NCBI RefSeq assembly: GCF_007197735.1
Contig: NZ_CP041637.1
Span: 682,001-746,000, forward strand
Direction: 5' to 3'
DNA length: 64,000 nt
Source: Formosa sediminum
Lineage (GTDB): Bacteria; Bacteroidota; Bacteroidia; Flavobacteriales; Flavobacteriaceae
Below, one piece after another: positions 53,931 through 62,905 of this stretch. The notes under the pieces were generated by a model that saw only the letters and a program-made list of their open reading frames with translations, was not told the DNA's origin and searched no databases. Within the stretch, counting starts at the first letter, position 1, and the number at the start of each line of letters is the position of its first letter. Made by a program: the position numbers and the translations under genes.

Positions 53931-54863
53931 CTACCAATCTTTATCGGTTTTAACGCGTTCACCTTTTTGTTTCTCAGCATTGATTTTTTCTTGAACTTTC
54001 TGTTCCTGATTATTCATGGCCTCTAACAAGTTTTTAATTTGTTGGGGAGACATTTGTCCTTGCTGTGGTTTTGGCTGCTGAGGCTGTTCTTTTTTATCCT
54101 GATCTCCTTCTCCGGGATCTTGTTTATCGTCTTTAGGCTTTCCATCTTCATTCTCGTCCTGATCGCCTTGATCTTTATCTTGGTCGCCTTCATCCTGTTT
54201 ATCCTGATCTTTATCTTCGCCCTCGTCCTGTTTATCTTCGTTGTCTTGGTCTTTATTGTCTTGATTCTGATCCTGGTTTTGATCTTGATTATCTTGATTC
54301 TGGTCTTGATTATCGTCTTGATTATCATCGTTATTTTGATTTTGCTCTTCTTGCTCTTTAGCACATTCTTTAGCTAAACCAAAATTATAACGTGTTTCTT
54401 CGTCTGACGGATCGTTTCTCAATGCATTTTTATAGGCTTCAACCGCTTCTTTACACTTTTTATTTTGCATTAAAATATTTCCGATATTGTGAAATGCTTT
54501 ATGCTTTTCTGCACGATCGGTTGCTTTATTAGCTGCTTCTTGTAATCTGTAAAGCGATTCTTCAAAGTTTCCTTTTTTATAATATGCAGTACCTAAATTA
54601 TAAATACCAGAAACGTTAGATTGTTCTTCAGAAATTGCTTTTCTGTATTCCATTTCTGCTGCTACATAATCTTCGCCTTGGATTTTCTCATTCCCTTCAA
54701 AAACAAAATTATTAGCCTGTCTTTTAGCCTCAAGAAGTGCTTCGTTATCTTCTTGTGCCGCAGATAAAATTGTACTTAAGGCAATACATATTAACACAAT
54801 ACTTTTCATAGCATACATTCCAAAATCTTCTAATAATACTAATTTTTTAGTTTTTACTATCAT
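53931..54863 (-). CDS. batC: BatC: TPR protein with acidic low-complexity tract
   Basis: Protein of 310 residues if read from 54863, where its ATG overlaps the batB stop (ATGA-type). The signal peptide proper begins at an internal ATG at 54809 (MKSIVLICIALSTILSAAQ), so the shorter form is equally plausible. TPR repeats cover residues about 45-165 (GIYNLGTAYYKKGNFEESLY). Residues about 172-262 are a run of Q, N, D, E and K in repeating DQNQDN-type units. A short conserved end (MSPQQIKNLLEAMNNQEQKV) follows. The tract is built of near-repeated GAT/CAA/AAC codons and is a likely site of length variation. It is part of the membrane-associated Bat complex. Confidence 0.88.
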   Translation of the reverse strand: MIVKTKKLVLLEDFGMYAMKSIVLICIALSTILSAAQEDNEALLEAKRQANNFVFEGNEKIQGEDYVAAEMEYRKAISEEQSNVSGIYNLGTAYYKKGNFEESLYRLQEAANKATDRAEKHKAFHNIGNILMQNKKCKEAVEAYKNALRNDPSDEETRYNFGLAKECAKEQEEQNQNNDDNQDDNQDQNQDNQDQNQDQNQDNKDQDNEDKQDEGEDKDQDKQDEGDQDKDQGDQDENEDGKPKDDKQDPGEGDQDKKEQPQQPKPQQGQMSPQQIKNLLEAMNNQEQKVQEKINAEKQKGERVKTDKDW

Positions 54864-55897
54864 AAGTTTTCGTTAAATAAGTTTAACTTCTTTAACCAGC
54901 CAGTTTTACGTTCTAGTAAGAAAATATCTATAAATAAAAGGAAAATTGCTAAAGCTACAAACCATTGAAATTGATCTTTATAATCAGCAAATTGTTTGGC
55001 TTCAAATTCTGTTTTATCCATACCGTTAAGAATATCTCGAATTTGATCTACAACTTCGCTAGTTTGTCTACCATTTATGTATACACCATTGGCTTCATTT
55101 GCAATATTTTGAAGTGTTTCTTCGTTAAGTTTTGTAATTACGGTTTCTCCATTGCTATCTTTTTTATAATTCATAACAATACCATTTCGTTTTTCAGGAA
55201 TGGGTCCACCTTTTACGTCTCCAACTCCAATAGTAAAAATTCTGATGCCTTCATCTGCAGCTTCTTCGGCAACTTGAGCAGCGACTTCACTATGGTCTTC
55301 TCCGTCTGAAATTATAATAAGTACACGATTGGTTTGCTCGGCATCATCATAATACGTTTTAGCCAAATTAATAGCTTCATTTATAGCAGTTCCTTGAGAA
55401 GACATCATGTCTGTATTCATATTCTGAAGAAACATTTTTGCAGAAGCATAATCTGTCGTAATAGGCAATTGCGGAAAAGCTTTCCCTGCATAAGCAATTA
55501 TACCCACACGATCACTTGCTAAATTATTTATAATTTGTGTAACTAATTGTTTTGCTTTTTCTAATCGATTAGGCGCAATATCTTCGGCCAACATACTTTT
55601 AGAAACATCTACAGCAAACACTATATCTACGCCTTCACGCTTAACCGTTTCTAATTTTGTTCCTACTTTAGGGTTTACCAATGCTATGGCTAAAGCAGCA
55701 AATGCTAAACACATTACTACTAATTTTAAAACTGATTTAAATACCGATCTGTTTGGACTTAACCGCTTTAAAAGTGCTTTATCTGCGAATTTTTTTTGAG
55801 TATGGCGTTTCCATAATTGCAGCACCAAATAGATGATTATAATCACCGGAATGACACCTAATGCCCAAAACCATATTTTTTCTTCTAATTGAAACAT
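54860..55897 (-). CDS. batB: BatB: VWA-domain membrane protein
   Basis: Membrane protein of 345 residues with helices at about 8-28 and 58-78, and a C-terminal helix at about 312-330. A von Willebrand factor A domain lies between them (about 88-290). The MIDAS metal site begins DIVFAVDVSKSMLAEDIAPN (D-x-S-x-S) and continues through the threonine/aspartate positions (GTAINEAINLA, LIISDGEDHS). The VWA face would lie in the periplasm or cytoplasm depending on topology. It overlaps batC by 4 bases and follows batA by 3. It is the second VWA copy, paired with BatA, as in Bacteroides. Confidence 0.93.
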   Translation of the reverse strand: MFQLEEKIWFWALGVIPVIIIIYLVLQLWKRHTQKKFADKALLKRLSPNRSVFKSVLKLVVMCLAFAALAIALVNPKVGTKLETVKREGVDIVFAVDVSKSMLAEDIAPNRLEKAKQLVTQIINNLASDRVGIIAYAGKAFPQLPITTDYASAKMFLQNMNTDMMSSQGTAINEAINLAKTYYDDAEQTNRVLIIISDGEDHSEVAAQVAEEAADEGIRIFTIGVGDVKGGPIPEKRNGIVMNYKKDSNGETVITKLNEETLQNIANEANGVYINGRQTSEVVDQIRDILNGMDKTEFEAKQFADYKDQFQWFVALAIFLLFIDIFLLERKTGWLKKLNLFNENL

Positions 55898-55900
55898 CTA

Positions 55901-56905
55901 TTATATAAAACTTTTAAATAGTGTAGATCTAAGTAAAATTTCAAGTAATAATAATAGTCCTGCCAATAAAACTAACGGACGAAATTTTTCTTGATAATTG
56001 TAATACTTAAACTCTTCGATATCTGTTTTTTCTAGCTTATTAATTTCTTCGTAAATTTCTTCTAGCTTTTTATTATCTGTAGCTCTAAAATATTTACCTC
56101 CTGTAACATTAGCAATATCTTCTAATAAGGCTTCGTCTATCTCTACTTGTACACGCCCATATTGAAAACTTCCGTTAGGTAAAATACCTATTGGAGATAA
56201 TGCCATACCGTTAGACCCTAAACCAATGGTATACGTTTTAATACCAAATTCTACTGCCATTTCACTTGCAATTTTAGGATCAATAAAACCGGAGTTGTTA
56301 ACACCATCTGTAAGTAAAATAATAACTTTACTTTTGGCTTTACTATCTTTTAAACGGTTAACGGCAGTTGCTAATCCCATACCAATTGCGGTACCTCCTT
56401 CAATAATATTATTATATTTAATATCGTCTAAAGATCTAATTACAATACCTTTATCACTTGTAATTGGAGTTCTTGTGTAACTTTCTCCAGCATATTCTAC
56501 TAAACCTATTCTATCACTCGGACGTTCTTTAATAAACTCAGATGCTACATCTTTTAAAGCCTCTAAACGGTTAGGCTTTAAATCTTTTGCCAACATACTT
56601 GCCGAGACATCTATAGCCATTACAATATCTATACCTTTAGTTGTATTAGTTCTAGACGAGACATCTACAGTACGTGGTCTAGCCAAAGCTGTAATTAATA
56701 ATGCTAAAGCCAATAAGCGTAATGCAAACAATAAGTGTTTTAATTTTGGTAACCATGAATTAGTAACCTTAAACCCCTTAATGCTAGACATTTTTAACTC
56801 GGCATTCTGCTTGTTTTGTTTAAAAACATACCACACAATTGCTAATGGCAGTAATAATAGCAACCAGAATACCTCCTTGTTTAAAAATTCTATACCTTCA
56901 AACAT
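55901..56905 (-). CDS. batA: BatA: VWA-domain membrane protein
   Basis: Membrane protein of 334 residues with the same plan as BatB: N-terminal helices (about 8-27, 58-78), VWA domain (about 90-290) and C-terminal helix (about 308-326). The MIDAS motif is complete in DIVMAIDVSASMLAKDLKPN, with GTAIGMGLATA and LLTDGVNNSG supplying the other positions. Its ATG shares one base with the upstream stop (TAATG), showing translational coupling. Together with BatB it likely acts as a metal-dependent scaffold energised by the MoxR ATPase (family-based inference). Confidence 0.93.
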   Translation of the reverse strand: MFEGIEFLNKEVFWLLLLLPLAIVWYVFKQNKQNAELKMSSIKGFKVTNSWLPKLKHLLFALRLLALALLITALARPRTVDVSSRTNTTKGIDIVMAIDVSASMLAKDLKPNRLEALKDVASEFIKERPSDRIGLVEYAGESYTRTPITSDKGIVIRSLDDIKYNNIIEGGTAIGMGLATAVNRLKDSKAKSKVIILLTDGVNNSGFIDPKIASEMAVEFGIKTYTIGLGSNGMALSPIGILPNGSFQYGRVQVEIDEALLEDIANVTGGKYFRATDNKKLEEIYEEINKLEKTDIEEFKYYNYQEKFRPLVLLAGLLLLLEILLRSTLFKSFI

Positions 56906-58590
56906 TATTCTGCTTTATTTAGTTCTACGGAATTTACAATACGATCAGCCATTTCTTGAGCATATACATCGTCGTTTTTCCATGTAATTATAATTTCTTG
57001 TAATACGTTTTGTTTGGTAAAATGAAGCATAATATAATGTCCAGACACGTAATTATCTGAATTACCTACAGGAATATGTCCGTTACCAAAGGTTTTTAAA
57101 CCATGAGCTCCATTAGGTGTTGTAAACTCTTCTTGTTTTACCGTAATATCTGTTACCTTGTTAAGTTCAAATTGTTTTATAGCGCGTTCTGCTGCTTCAG
57201 TTAACTCAATACCCTGATTCTCCTGTGGCTGCTGTCCTGCACTTTGAGGAGCTTGTGGATTTTGAGCTACTGTTTTTAAAGTCGATACAGTTACACTGAA
57301 ATTATCTTGAAGGGTTCCAAAACCAAATTTTGTGCTATGAATTTTATCTTTTAATTCGTCTGGAACTGGTGTTTCTAAACGCGCTAATACTTCTGGAGTT
57401 GATATTGTTATTGGCGGATAACCATATGCACTACGCACCCATTTTCCTTCTAACAACTGTTTAGTCTCTACGCCTAACAGTGTATCTTTAGTATAATTAA
57501 ATCCGTATTTAAAAACAAAACCTGCAAAAACCAATGCAATTACTCCAAGTCCTGCCGCAACAGAAATCATGATTTTTCTGCGCTTCTTTTTACGTTCTTG
57601 CGCTTCTTTATATTGCTGATTTAAAAGTTTTTCTTCTTCGTCTGGTTCTGGAAGCACTTCTTTTACGTGATCAATTTCAGAAGCAATGGTTTGCTTATCT
57701 ATTTCGGCCAGTGCAATATCTGGCGCAGATTTAGCGAATTTTACCAAATCGGCACGTTTTAAAATGCTTTCAATATTTTTAATTGTGTCTTTACTAAAAT
57801 CAATCTGATTGCCTTCTTTTAATAAATGCAATCTGTTTACTAGCTCGTCTGTAGTACTTTCTAAAGCTCTATCGTAAACTTTTTCGTCTAAATACTTACG
57901 AAGCACTAAAGTTAACTCTGAGTAGTATTCTTTAATTTCTTCCTGAACTAACAACTGACTTTCATCTAGTTTTTTAAGTGCTAATTTAGCTCGCTCATAC
58001 GGCGGCAATAATGCAATTTCTTCTTCTTCTGTTAAGGGCTTTTTTCTCCAAATAAACCAATATAGAAGTGCACCAATTATAATTAAACCTAAAAGAATGT
58101 AGAGTGGTAATTTCCACCAGTTATTATTCATTTTTTCAACCTCTATAAGAGGCTTAATATCGTAAAGACCTTGTTTTGTAGAATCTACAACAATATCTCT
58201 AATTTCAACCTGTAACGAGTCTGTTTGAAAAGTTTTATCGGCAATTACTATTTTTTGTACCGGTATAGTATAGTGTCCAGAATCGAACTGTGTAAGTCCG
58301 TATTTTTTTATTAAGTTATACTTATCGCTTAATTTAGTAGTATCTACAGGATATGAGTGTATCATTTCTAAGGGCGTAAAAGTTTGCCCTTCAGGAAAGA
58401 CCACTAAATTTGTAGTGTCTGTTTCTACTTCAATTTTATAAGTAATTTGTGCTCCTATTTTTACTGAGGTAGAATCTATTCCAGAGGTTACATTTTGTGC
58501 ATAGATAACACCAGAAAATAGACCGAATACAAAGAGTAAACACAGGCTTTTCTTAAATTGATTCAATATTGGGAATTTAAATATTTTCAT
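56905..58590 (-). CDS. BatD-like/DUF4381-type membrane protein of Bat operon
   Basis: Protein of 561 residues. A signal peptide ends IYAQ (residue about 31). A BatD-like beta domain follows (about 33-135; SVKIGAQITYKIEVETDTTN). The first transmembrane helix is at about 160-180 (WKLPLYILLGLIIIGALLYW) and is followed by a DUF4381-like helical region (ERAKLALKKLDESQLLVQEE). A second helix lies at about 342-362, then a C-terminal globular part with a Gln/Pro linker. The combination places it between DUF58 and BatA, where Bacteroidota operons carry a large membrane protein without agreed name. Probably a structural subunit. Confidence 0.83.
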   Translation of the reverse strand: MKIFKFPILNQFKKSLCLLFVFGLFSGVIYAQNVTSGIDSTSVKIGAQITYKIEVETDTTNLVVFPEGQTFTPLEMIHSYPVDTTKLSDKYNLIKKYGLTQFDSGHYTIPVQKIVIADKTFQTDSLQVEIRDIVVDSTKQGLYDIKPLIEVEKMNNNWWKLPLYILLGLIIIGALLYWFIWRKKPLTEEEEIALLPPYERAKLALKKLDESQLLVQEEIKEYYSELTLVLRKYLDEKVYDRALESTTDELVNRLHLLKEGNQIDFSKDTIKNIESILKRADLVKFAKSAPDIALAEIDKQTIASEIDHVKEVLPEPDEEEKLLNQQYKEAQERKKKRRKIMISVAAGLGVIALVFAGFVFKYGFNYTKDTLLGVETKQLLEGKWVRSAYGYPPITISTPEVLARLETPVPDELKDKIHSTKFGFGTLQDNFSVTVSTLKTVAQNPQAPQSAGQQPQENQGIELTEAAERAIKQFELNKVTDITVKQEEFTTPNGAHGLKTFGNGHIPVGNSDNYVSGHYIMLHFTKQNVLQEIIITWKNDDVYAQEMADRIVNSVELNKAE

Positions 58591-58605
58591 AATTATACAA
58601 GATTA

Positions 58606-59469
58606 TCATCTGCGTTTAAAATAGCCTAGTAATTTTTTTACATAGCTTTCGTCTACACGACAATCTATAGTTCCTGCTCCAGATTTTGCGAAGCTATCTT
58701 TATAATAATTTACTTTTTCTTGATAATATTTACTGTAATTTGTTCTTACCGTTTTAGACGACGTGTTCACGAGTATTAGCTCTCCTGTTTCCTCGTCTTG
58801 CATTTGTACCACACCTAAATTAGGGATACTTTCTTCATGTTTATCATACACTCTAATTCCGGTCACATCGTGGCGACCTGAAGCTATTTTTAACGTCTGT
58901 TTATATTCGTCTGCAATAAAATCTGACAACACAAAAACGATGGCTCGTTTTTTCATTACGCTAGACAAAAACTTAAACGCTTCAACGATATTAGTCTCTT
59001 TGCTTTTAGGTTTAAACTCTATAAGTTCACGAATAATTCTTAATACATGTGAGCGTCCTTTTTTTGGTGGAATGTAAAGTTCTACAGTATCAGAGAATAA
59101 GACCAGACCTATTTTATCGTTATTTTGTGTTGCCGAAAAGGCCAGAGTAGCAGCTATTTCGGTAACAATCTCGTTTTTAAATTGTTGCTCTGTACCAAAT
59201 AATTCAGATCCAGATACATCAACCATAAGCATCATGGTTAATTCTCTCTCCTCTTCAAAAACTTTAATATAAGGCTCATTATATCGGGCAGTGACATTCC
59301 AATCTATATTACGAACATCATCACCGATTTGATACTGACGCACCTCACTAAATGTCATACCACGACCTTTAAAGGTAGAATGATATTCTCCTCCAAAAAT
59401 ATGATTAGACAAACGGCGTGTCTTAATCTCAATTTTTCGTACTTTTTTTAGTAATTCTTTAGTGTCCAT
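58606..59469 (-). CDS. DUF58 / VWA-like protein of MoxR-Bat operon
   Basis: Soluble protein of 287 residues. DUF58 signature RNIDWNVTARYNEPYIKVFE is followed by a VWA-like core LMVDVSGSELFG (D-x-S-x-S). It also contains FVLSDFIADEYKQTLK and a C-terminal KKLLGYFKRR. Proteins of this family are partners of MoxR AAA+ ATPases. It starts 77 bases after moxR and ends 15 bases before the next gene, fitting one operon. The N-terminus (ELLKKVRKIEIKTRRLSNHIF) is the standard one, supporting the start. Confidence 0.92.
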   Translation of the reverse strand: MDTKELLKKVRKIEIKTRRLSNHIFGGEYHSTFKGRGMTFSEVRQYQIGDDVRNIDWNVTARYNEPYIKVFEEERELTMMLMVDVSGSELFGTEQQFKNEIVTEIAATLAFSATQNNDKIGLVLFSDTVELYIPPKKGRSHVLRIIRELIEFKPKSKETNIVEAFKFLSSVMKKRAIVFVLSDFIADEYKQTLKIASGRHDVTGIRVYDKHEESIPNLGVVQMQDEETGELILVNTSSKTVRTNYSKYYQEKVNYYKDSFAKSGAGTIDCRVDESYVKKLLGYFKRR

Positions 59470-59546
59470 GCTTCAATTTACGATAGTGAATTTTTGATTT
59501 ATGATAGGTACCATAAACCGTATTTCTTTAGTCTTAAATTAAACTA

Positions 59547-60548
59547 CTATGGCACTTCAATTTCATTAACAATCTTACTAATAATATCTTCTGAAGTTAT
59601 ATTTTCTGCTTCTGCTTCATAAGTAATTCCTATTCTATGACGTAAAACATCGTATACAACAGCACGTACATCTTCTGGAATAACATAACCACGACGTTTT
59701 ATAAAAGCGTAACATTTAGCAGCTGTTGCTAAGTTAATACTACCACGAGGTGACGCTCCAAAAGAAATTAAAGGTTTTAAATCTGCTAATCTATATTTTT
59801 CCGGGTAACGTGTTGCGAAAATAATATCTAGAATATATTTCTCAATTTTTTCGTCCATGTATACCTCTCTTACAGCTTCTTGAGCTTTTAAAATTTGTGA
59901 TACAGAAACCACTGGATTTACTTTCTCATAAGTACCTCTTAAATTAGCACGAACAATAAGTTGTTCTTCGTCTAATTTAGGGTAATCAATAACCGTTTTT
60001 AACATAAAACGGTCTACTTGTGCTTCTGGTAACGGATAAGTTCCTTCTTGCTCTACTGGGTTTTGAGTTGCCATTACTAAGAATGGTTTATCTAATATAA
60101 ACGTTTCATCTCCAATAGTTACCTGCTTTTCTTGCATTGCTTCTAATAAAGCCGATTGTACTTTTGCAGGTGCTCTGTTAATCTCATCTGCTAATACAAA
60201 ATTTGCGAAAATTGGTCCTTTTTTAATAGAAAAGTCATTCTCTTTAATGTTATAAATTAGAGTTCCTACTACATCTGCAGGTAATAAATCTGGTGTAAAT
60301 TGCACACGACTAAAACTACCATTTATAGCTTTAGACAATGTATTAATGGCAAGTGTTTTTGCCAATCCAGGCACCCCTTCTAAAAGGATATGTCCTCGAC
60401 CTAACAATCCAATAAGTAAACGTTCCACCATGTGTTTTTGCCCTACGATTACTTTGTTCATTTCTAATGTAAGTAAATCGACAAAAGCACTTTCTCTTTC
60501 TATCTTTTCGTTGATTGATTTAATATCAACAGTACTGGTATCCTCCAT
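59547..60548 (-). CDS. moxR: MoxR family AAA+ ATPase
   Basis: AAA+ chaperone-like ATPase of 333 residues, first gene of the Bat operon. Walker A is seen as LEGVPGLAKT. Walker B is ADEINRAPAKVQSALLEAMQE. The sensor region MATQNPVEQEGTYPLPEAQ and the arginine-finger/lid segments (SFGASPRGSINLATAAKCYA) follow. MoxR proteins remodel or assemble VWA-protein complexes, here presumably DUF58, BatA and BatB. The start at MEDTSTVDIKSINEKIE is the usual one. About 250 bases separate it from the divergent SDR gene, but no clear promoter box was identified. Confidence 0.95.
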   Translation of the reverse strand: MEDTSTVDIKSINEKIERESAFVDLLTLEMNKVIVGQKHMVERLLIGLLGRGHILLEGVPGLAKTLAINTLSKAINGSFSRVQFTPDLLPADVVGTLIYNIKENDFSIKKGPIFANFVLADEINRAPAKVQSALLEAMQEKQVTIGDETFILDKPFLVMATQNPVEQEGTYPLPEAQVDRFMLKTVIDYPKLDEEQLIVRANLRGTYEKVNPVVSVSQILKAQEAVREVYMDEKIEKYILDIIFATRYPEKYRLADLKPLISFGASPRGSINLATAAKCYAFIKRRGYVIPEDVRAVVYDVLRHRIGITYEAEAENITSEDIISKIVNEIEVP

Positions 60549-60796
60549 ATTCTATTTTTTAAAAACTCGAATTTAGTAAGCATTTTTAATGCCTTGCAAA
60601 TTGTTAAAATTTTCCGTGTTTAGCTGTTAATAATTGGTTAAAAATTAAAGATTATGCCTTAATTAAGATTTTCGATGATAAAAATAAAATTTACAATCTA
60701 AATACTTCTAGAATTTGTTAATTATTAACGTACACTCTGGTATATTTTAAAGTCTATTAAGTATTTTTATAAAAGAATTTATTAAATAAACACAAT

Positions 60797-61549
60797 ATGA
60801 ACTCCAAAATAGCACTAATTACTGGTGCCACAAGCGGCATAGGAAAAGCTACAGCATATGAATTTGCAAAACACAATATTAAATTAATTCTTTGTGGTCG
60901 CAGACAAGACCGTTTAGACGCCATACAAAAAGAGCTTGAAAACCTAACAGACATATATACCTTAAATTTTGATGTCAGAGATAAGAAATCCGTACTACAT
61001 GCTATAGATTCACTTCCAGAAGCTTTTAGCAACATTAATATCTTAATAAATAACGCAGGAAATGCTCATGGTTTAGACACTATACAAGACGGTGATCTTG
61101 AAGATTGGGATGCTATGATGGACATTAATGTAAAAGGTGTACTATATGTAAGTAAAGCAATTATGCCAAAAATGGTTGCCAACAAATCTGGACACATTAT
61201 TAATATTGGTTCTTCAGCTGGAAAAGAAGTATACCCAAAAGGTAATGTATATTGCGCCACTAAACATGCTGTGCTAGCCATTACAGAAGGCATGCGCATA
61301 GATATGAATCCTTACGGAATAAAAGTTGGTGCAGTTAACCCGGGATTGGTTGAAACCGAATTCTCAAAAGTGCGTTTTAAAGGCGACCCAAAAGCAGATC
61401 TTGTTTACAAAGGGTTTAAAGCTTTGCAACCACAAGATGTTGCTGAGATTATTTATTTTGTAATAAGCAGACCACACCATGTTAATATTGCAGATTTACT
61501 AGTATTTCCAACTGCACAAGCCAATTCTACTACCGTAAAAAAAGACTAA
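60797..61549 (+). CDS. Short-chain dehydrogenase/reductase (YdfG-like)
   Basis: Classical SDR of 250 residues. The cofactor motif TGATSGIG (T9-G16), the strand motif NNAG, the catalytic serine in NIGSSAGK and Y152-x-x-x-K156 are all present. The arginine pair in CGRRQDRL just after strand 2 favours NADPH. The overall pattern, including NPGLVETEFSKVRFKGD, is that of the YdfG/serine-3-dehydrogenase-like group, which acts on hydroxy acids. The true substrate is not predictable. It is followed one base later by an AlbA_2-domain gene, so the two are co-transcribed. Confidence 0.93.
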   Translation: MNSKIALITGATSGIGKATAYEFAKHNIKLILCGRRQDRLDAIQKELENLTDIYTLNFDVRDKKSVLHAIDSLPEAFSNINILINNAGNAHGLDTIQDGDLEDWDAMMDINVKGVLYVSKAIMPKMVANKSGHIINIGSSAGKEVYPKGNVYCATKHAVLAITEGMRIDMNPYGIKVGAVNPGLVETEFSKVRFKGDPKADLVYKGFKALQPQDVAEIIYFVISRPHHVNIADLLVFPTAQANSTTVKKD

Positions 61550-61550
61550 C

Positions 61551-62684
61551 ATGATCAATAAGCGACTTCTTATTAAAAACCTATTAGCACATAATGATGA
61601 AAATAGCTTTTATGATAAAAAGCGCAAGATAAACATAAGCGAAAAAGAAGGTAAAGCCAAATTTCTTAAACATGTCTGTGCGTTATCTAATAGCAACCCT
61701 AATAACAATTCTTACATTGTAATTGGTGTTGAAGACGATGACAATGAAATTATTGGAGTAGATTTTTTTGACGACAGTAAGATTCAAAATTTAATTAATG
61801 CTTATCTTACCTATCCTCCAATTGTACAATACGAAAACATTCCTTTTCCTAGTTTACCCAATCATAAAGTTGTTGGGTTAGTAACCATACGTGCAAATAA
61901 TAAAATTACTTCATTAAGAAAAAACATTTGGAAATATTATGGTGGCGCAGTTTTTTTTAGAGATGGCAGTATAAGCATGCCTAAAGCTTACGATATTAAC
62001 ATAGAGGATGTGAATTCTAAAATTGTTGAATCTATTGAAAATCACGCACAAAATAACATTGAATATACATTAAATGGAGTGTTCGATTTTTTTAATTCTA
62101 GAAAAAACTACCATCCAGAATATCGAGTGTTTAAAGAATATTTTGTAGTCTGTTGGGCAGGACAAAAAAAAGTGGTTAAAAACAACACCTATTATTCTAG
62201 AGTAGATATTGAGTTAATAAATGAGCAAGTTCGTTTATTCTATTCGGCTTTAGACGAAGTATCCATCACCATTACAGAAGACACTTTTAATATCATTGAA
62301 TACGTACATTTAGGACTACAAGATTCTTACAATTATTACCCCTTAGAAAAAACAACTATTCGTTTTAAAGATAATGCCAGTTATCATATAAACACTAAAT
62401 TACTATTTGAACCTCCACAATACGACAAGAAAATTCTGCACCACATTTACAATACCAATAATGCAATTATAGATAAGTTAAAAAAAGGCTTAGCCCTTAC
62501 ATCTTCTGAACAAAAAGACATTAAAAACTTACCGGCTACCTATTTAATATGTTATTTAAACAATTTCCCAGAAGCCATCAATAAACTTAATATAGCTAAA
62601 CCCTATTTAAAAGCCTATAGCTTAGAAGTGTATATTATTTACAAAGAAACCTTACGAATCTTGCGTAAAGTAAAATATAACTAA
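61551..62684 (+). CDS. AlbA_2-domain putative DNA/ATP-binding protein
   Basis: Protein of 377 residues. The N-terminal part (about 15-130) follows the AlbA_2/Schlafen-type fold: EKEGKAKFLKHVCALSN, NSYIVIGVEDDDNEIIGVD and HKVVGLVTI, then WKYYGGAVFFRDGS. Such domains are often called 'putative DNA-binding' or 'divergent AAA', though binding has rarely been shown. The remaining 200 residues match no fold I recognise and are rich in aromatic residues. It is one base downstream of the SDR gene. There is no sign of a toxin-antitoxin or defence partner nearby, so a housekeeping role is as likely as regulation. Confidence 0.8.
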   Translation: MINKRLLIKNLLAHNDENSFYDKKRKINISEKEGKAKFLKHVCALSNSNPNNNSYIVIGVEDDDNEIIGVDFFDDSKIQNLINAYLTYPPIVQYENIPFPSLPNHKVVGLVTIRANNKITSLRKNIWKYYGGAVFFRDGSISMPKAYDINIEDVNSKIVESIENHAQNNIEYTLNGVFDFFNSRKNYHPEYRVFKEYFVVCWAGQKKVVKNNTYYSRVDIELINEQVRLFYSALDEVSITITEDTFNIIEYVHLGLQDSYNYYPLEKTTIRFKDNASYHINTKLLFEPPQYDKKILHHIYNTNNAIIDKLKKGLALTSSEQKDIKNLPATYLICYLNNFPEAINKLNIAKPYLKAYSLEVYIIYKETLRILRKVKYN

Positions 62685-62769
62685 ATTTTAAACATACAGC
62701 AAAAACTACCAAGTATGTGTTTTTTTAAACCAATTATATAATTCAACACAAACAATACTAATAAGATAA

Positions 62770-62777
62770 TATCTTTG
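62770..62777 (+). promoter_or_regulatory. Candidate -7 box of small RNA
   Basis: TATCTTTG is an exact TAnnTTTG box in a non-coding gap, about 80 bases before a strong terminator and with no open frame between. No -33 TTG was found. Confidence 0.4.
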
Positions 62778-62783
62778 ACCCGC

Positions 62784-62890
62784 TATTAGTCAATACCAAA
62801 ATCTAACTTTTTTCTCCCAATACATTTGGCATTGAAAAAATGTTATTTTTTGAGACTTAAAAACCGACTAACCTATTAGTCGGTTTTTTA
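62784..62890 (+). ncRNA. Candidate small RNA, about 105 nt
   Basis: Defined by the -7 box at 62770-62777 and the terminator ending near 62889. The 9-mer CTATTAGTC occurs twice, at the 5' end (62783-62791) and in the terminator's right arm (62873-62881). The 5' copy can therefore compete for pairing with GACTAA of the left arm. No homologous RNA family is recognised. An alternative is a simple terminator for the AlbA_2 gene. Confidence 0.38.
62859..62889 (+). terminator. Intrinsic terminator
   Basis: Perfect 12-bp stem AAAAACCGACTA / TAGTCGGTTTTT with loop ACCTAT and trailing T's. It ends either the candidate small RNA or the AlbA_2 gene 175 bases upstream. Confidence 0.82.
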
Positions 62891-62905
62891 ATTTTTCAAC
62901 TTTTT

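Noticed and set aside
54039-54377. Long hydrophobic plus-strand frame of 112 codons, and a lysine/isoleucine-rich minus frame at 54023-54364
   Set aside because: Both are out-of-frame reads of the acidic repeat codons of batC; the composition is an artefact of GAT/CAA/AAC repeats.
61066-61299. Minus-strand frame of 77 codons
   Set aside because: It is antisense to the conserved SDR catalytic region and has no independent evidence.
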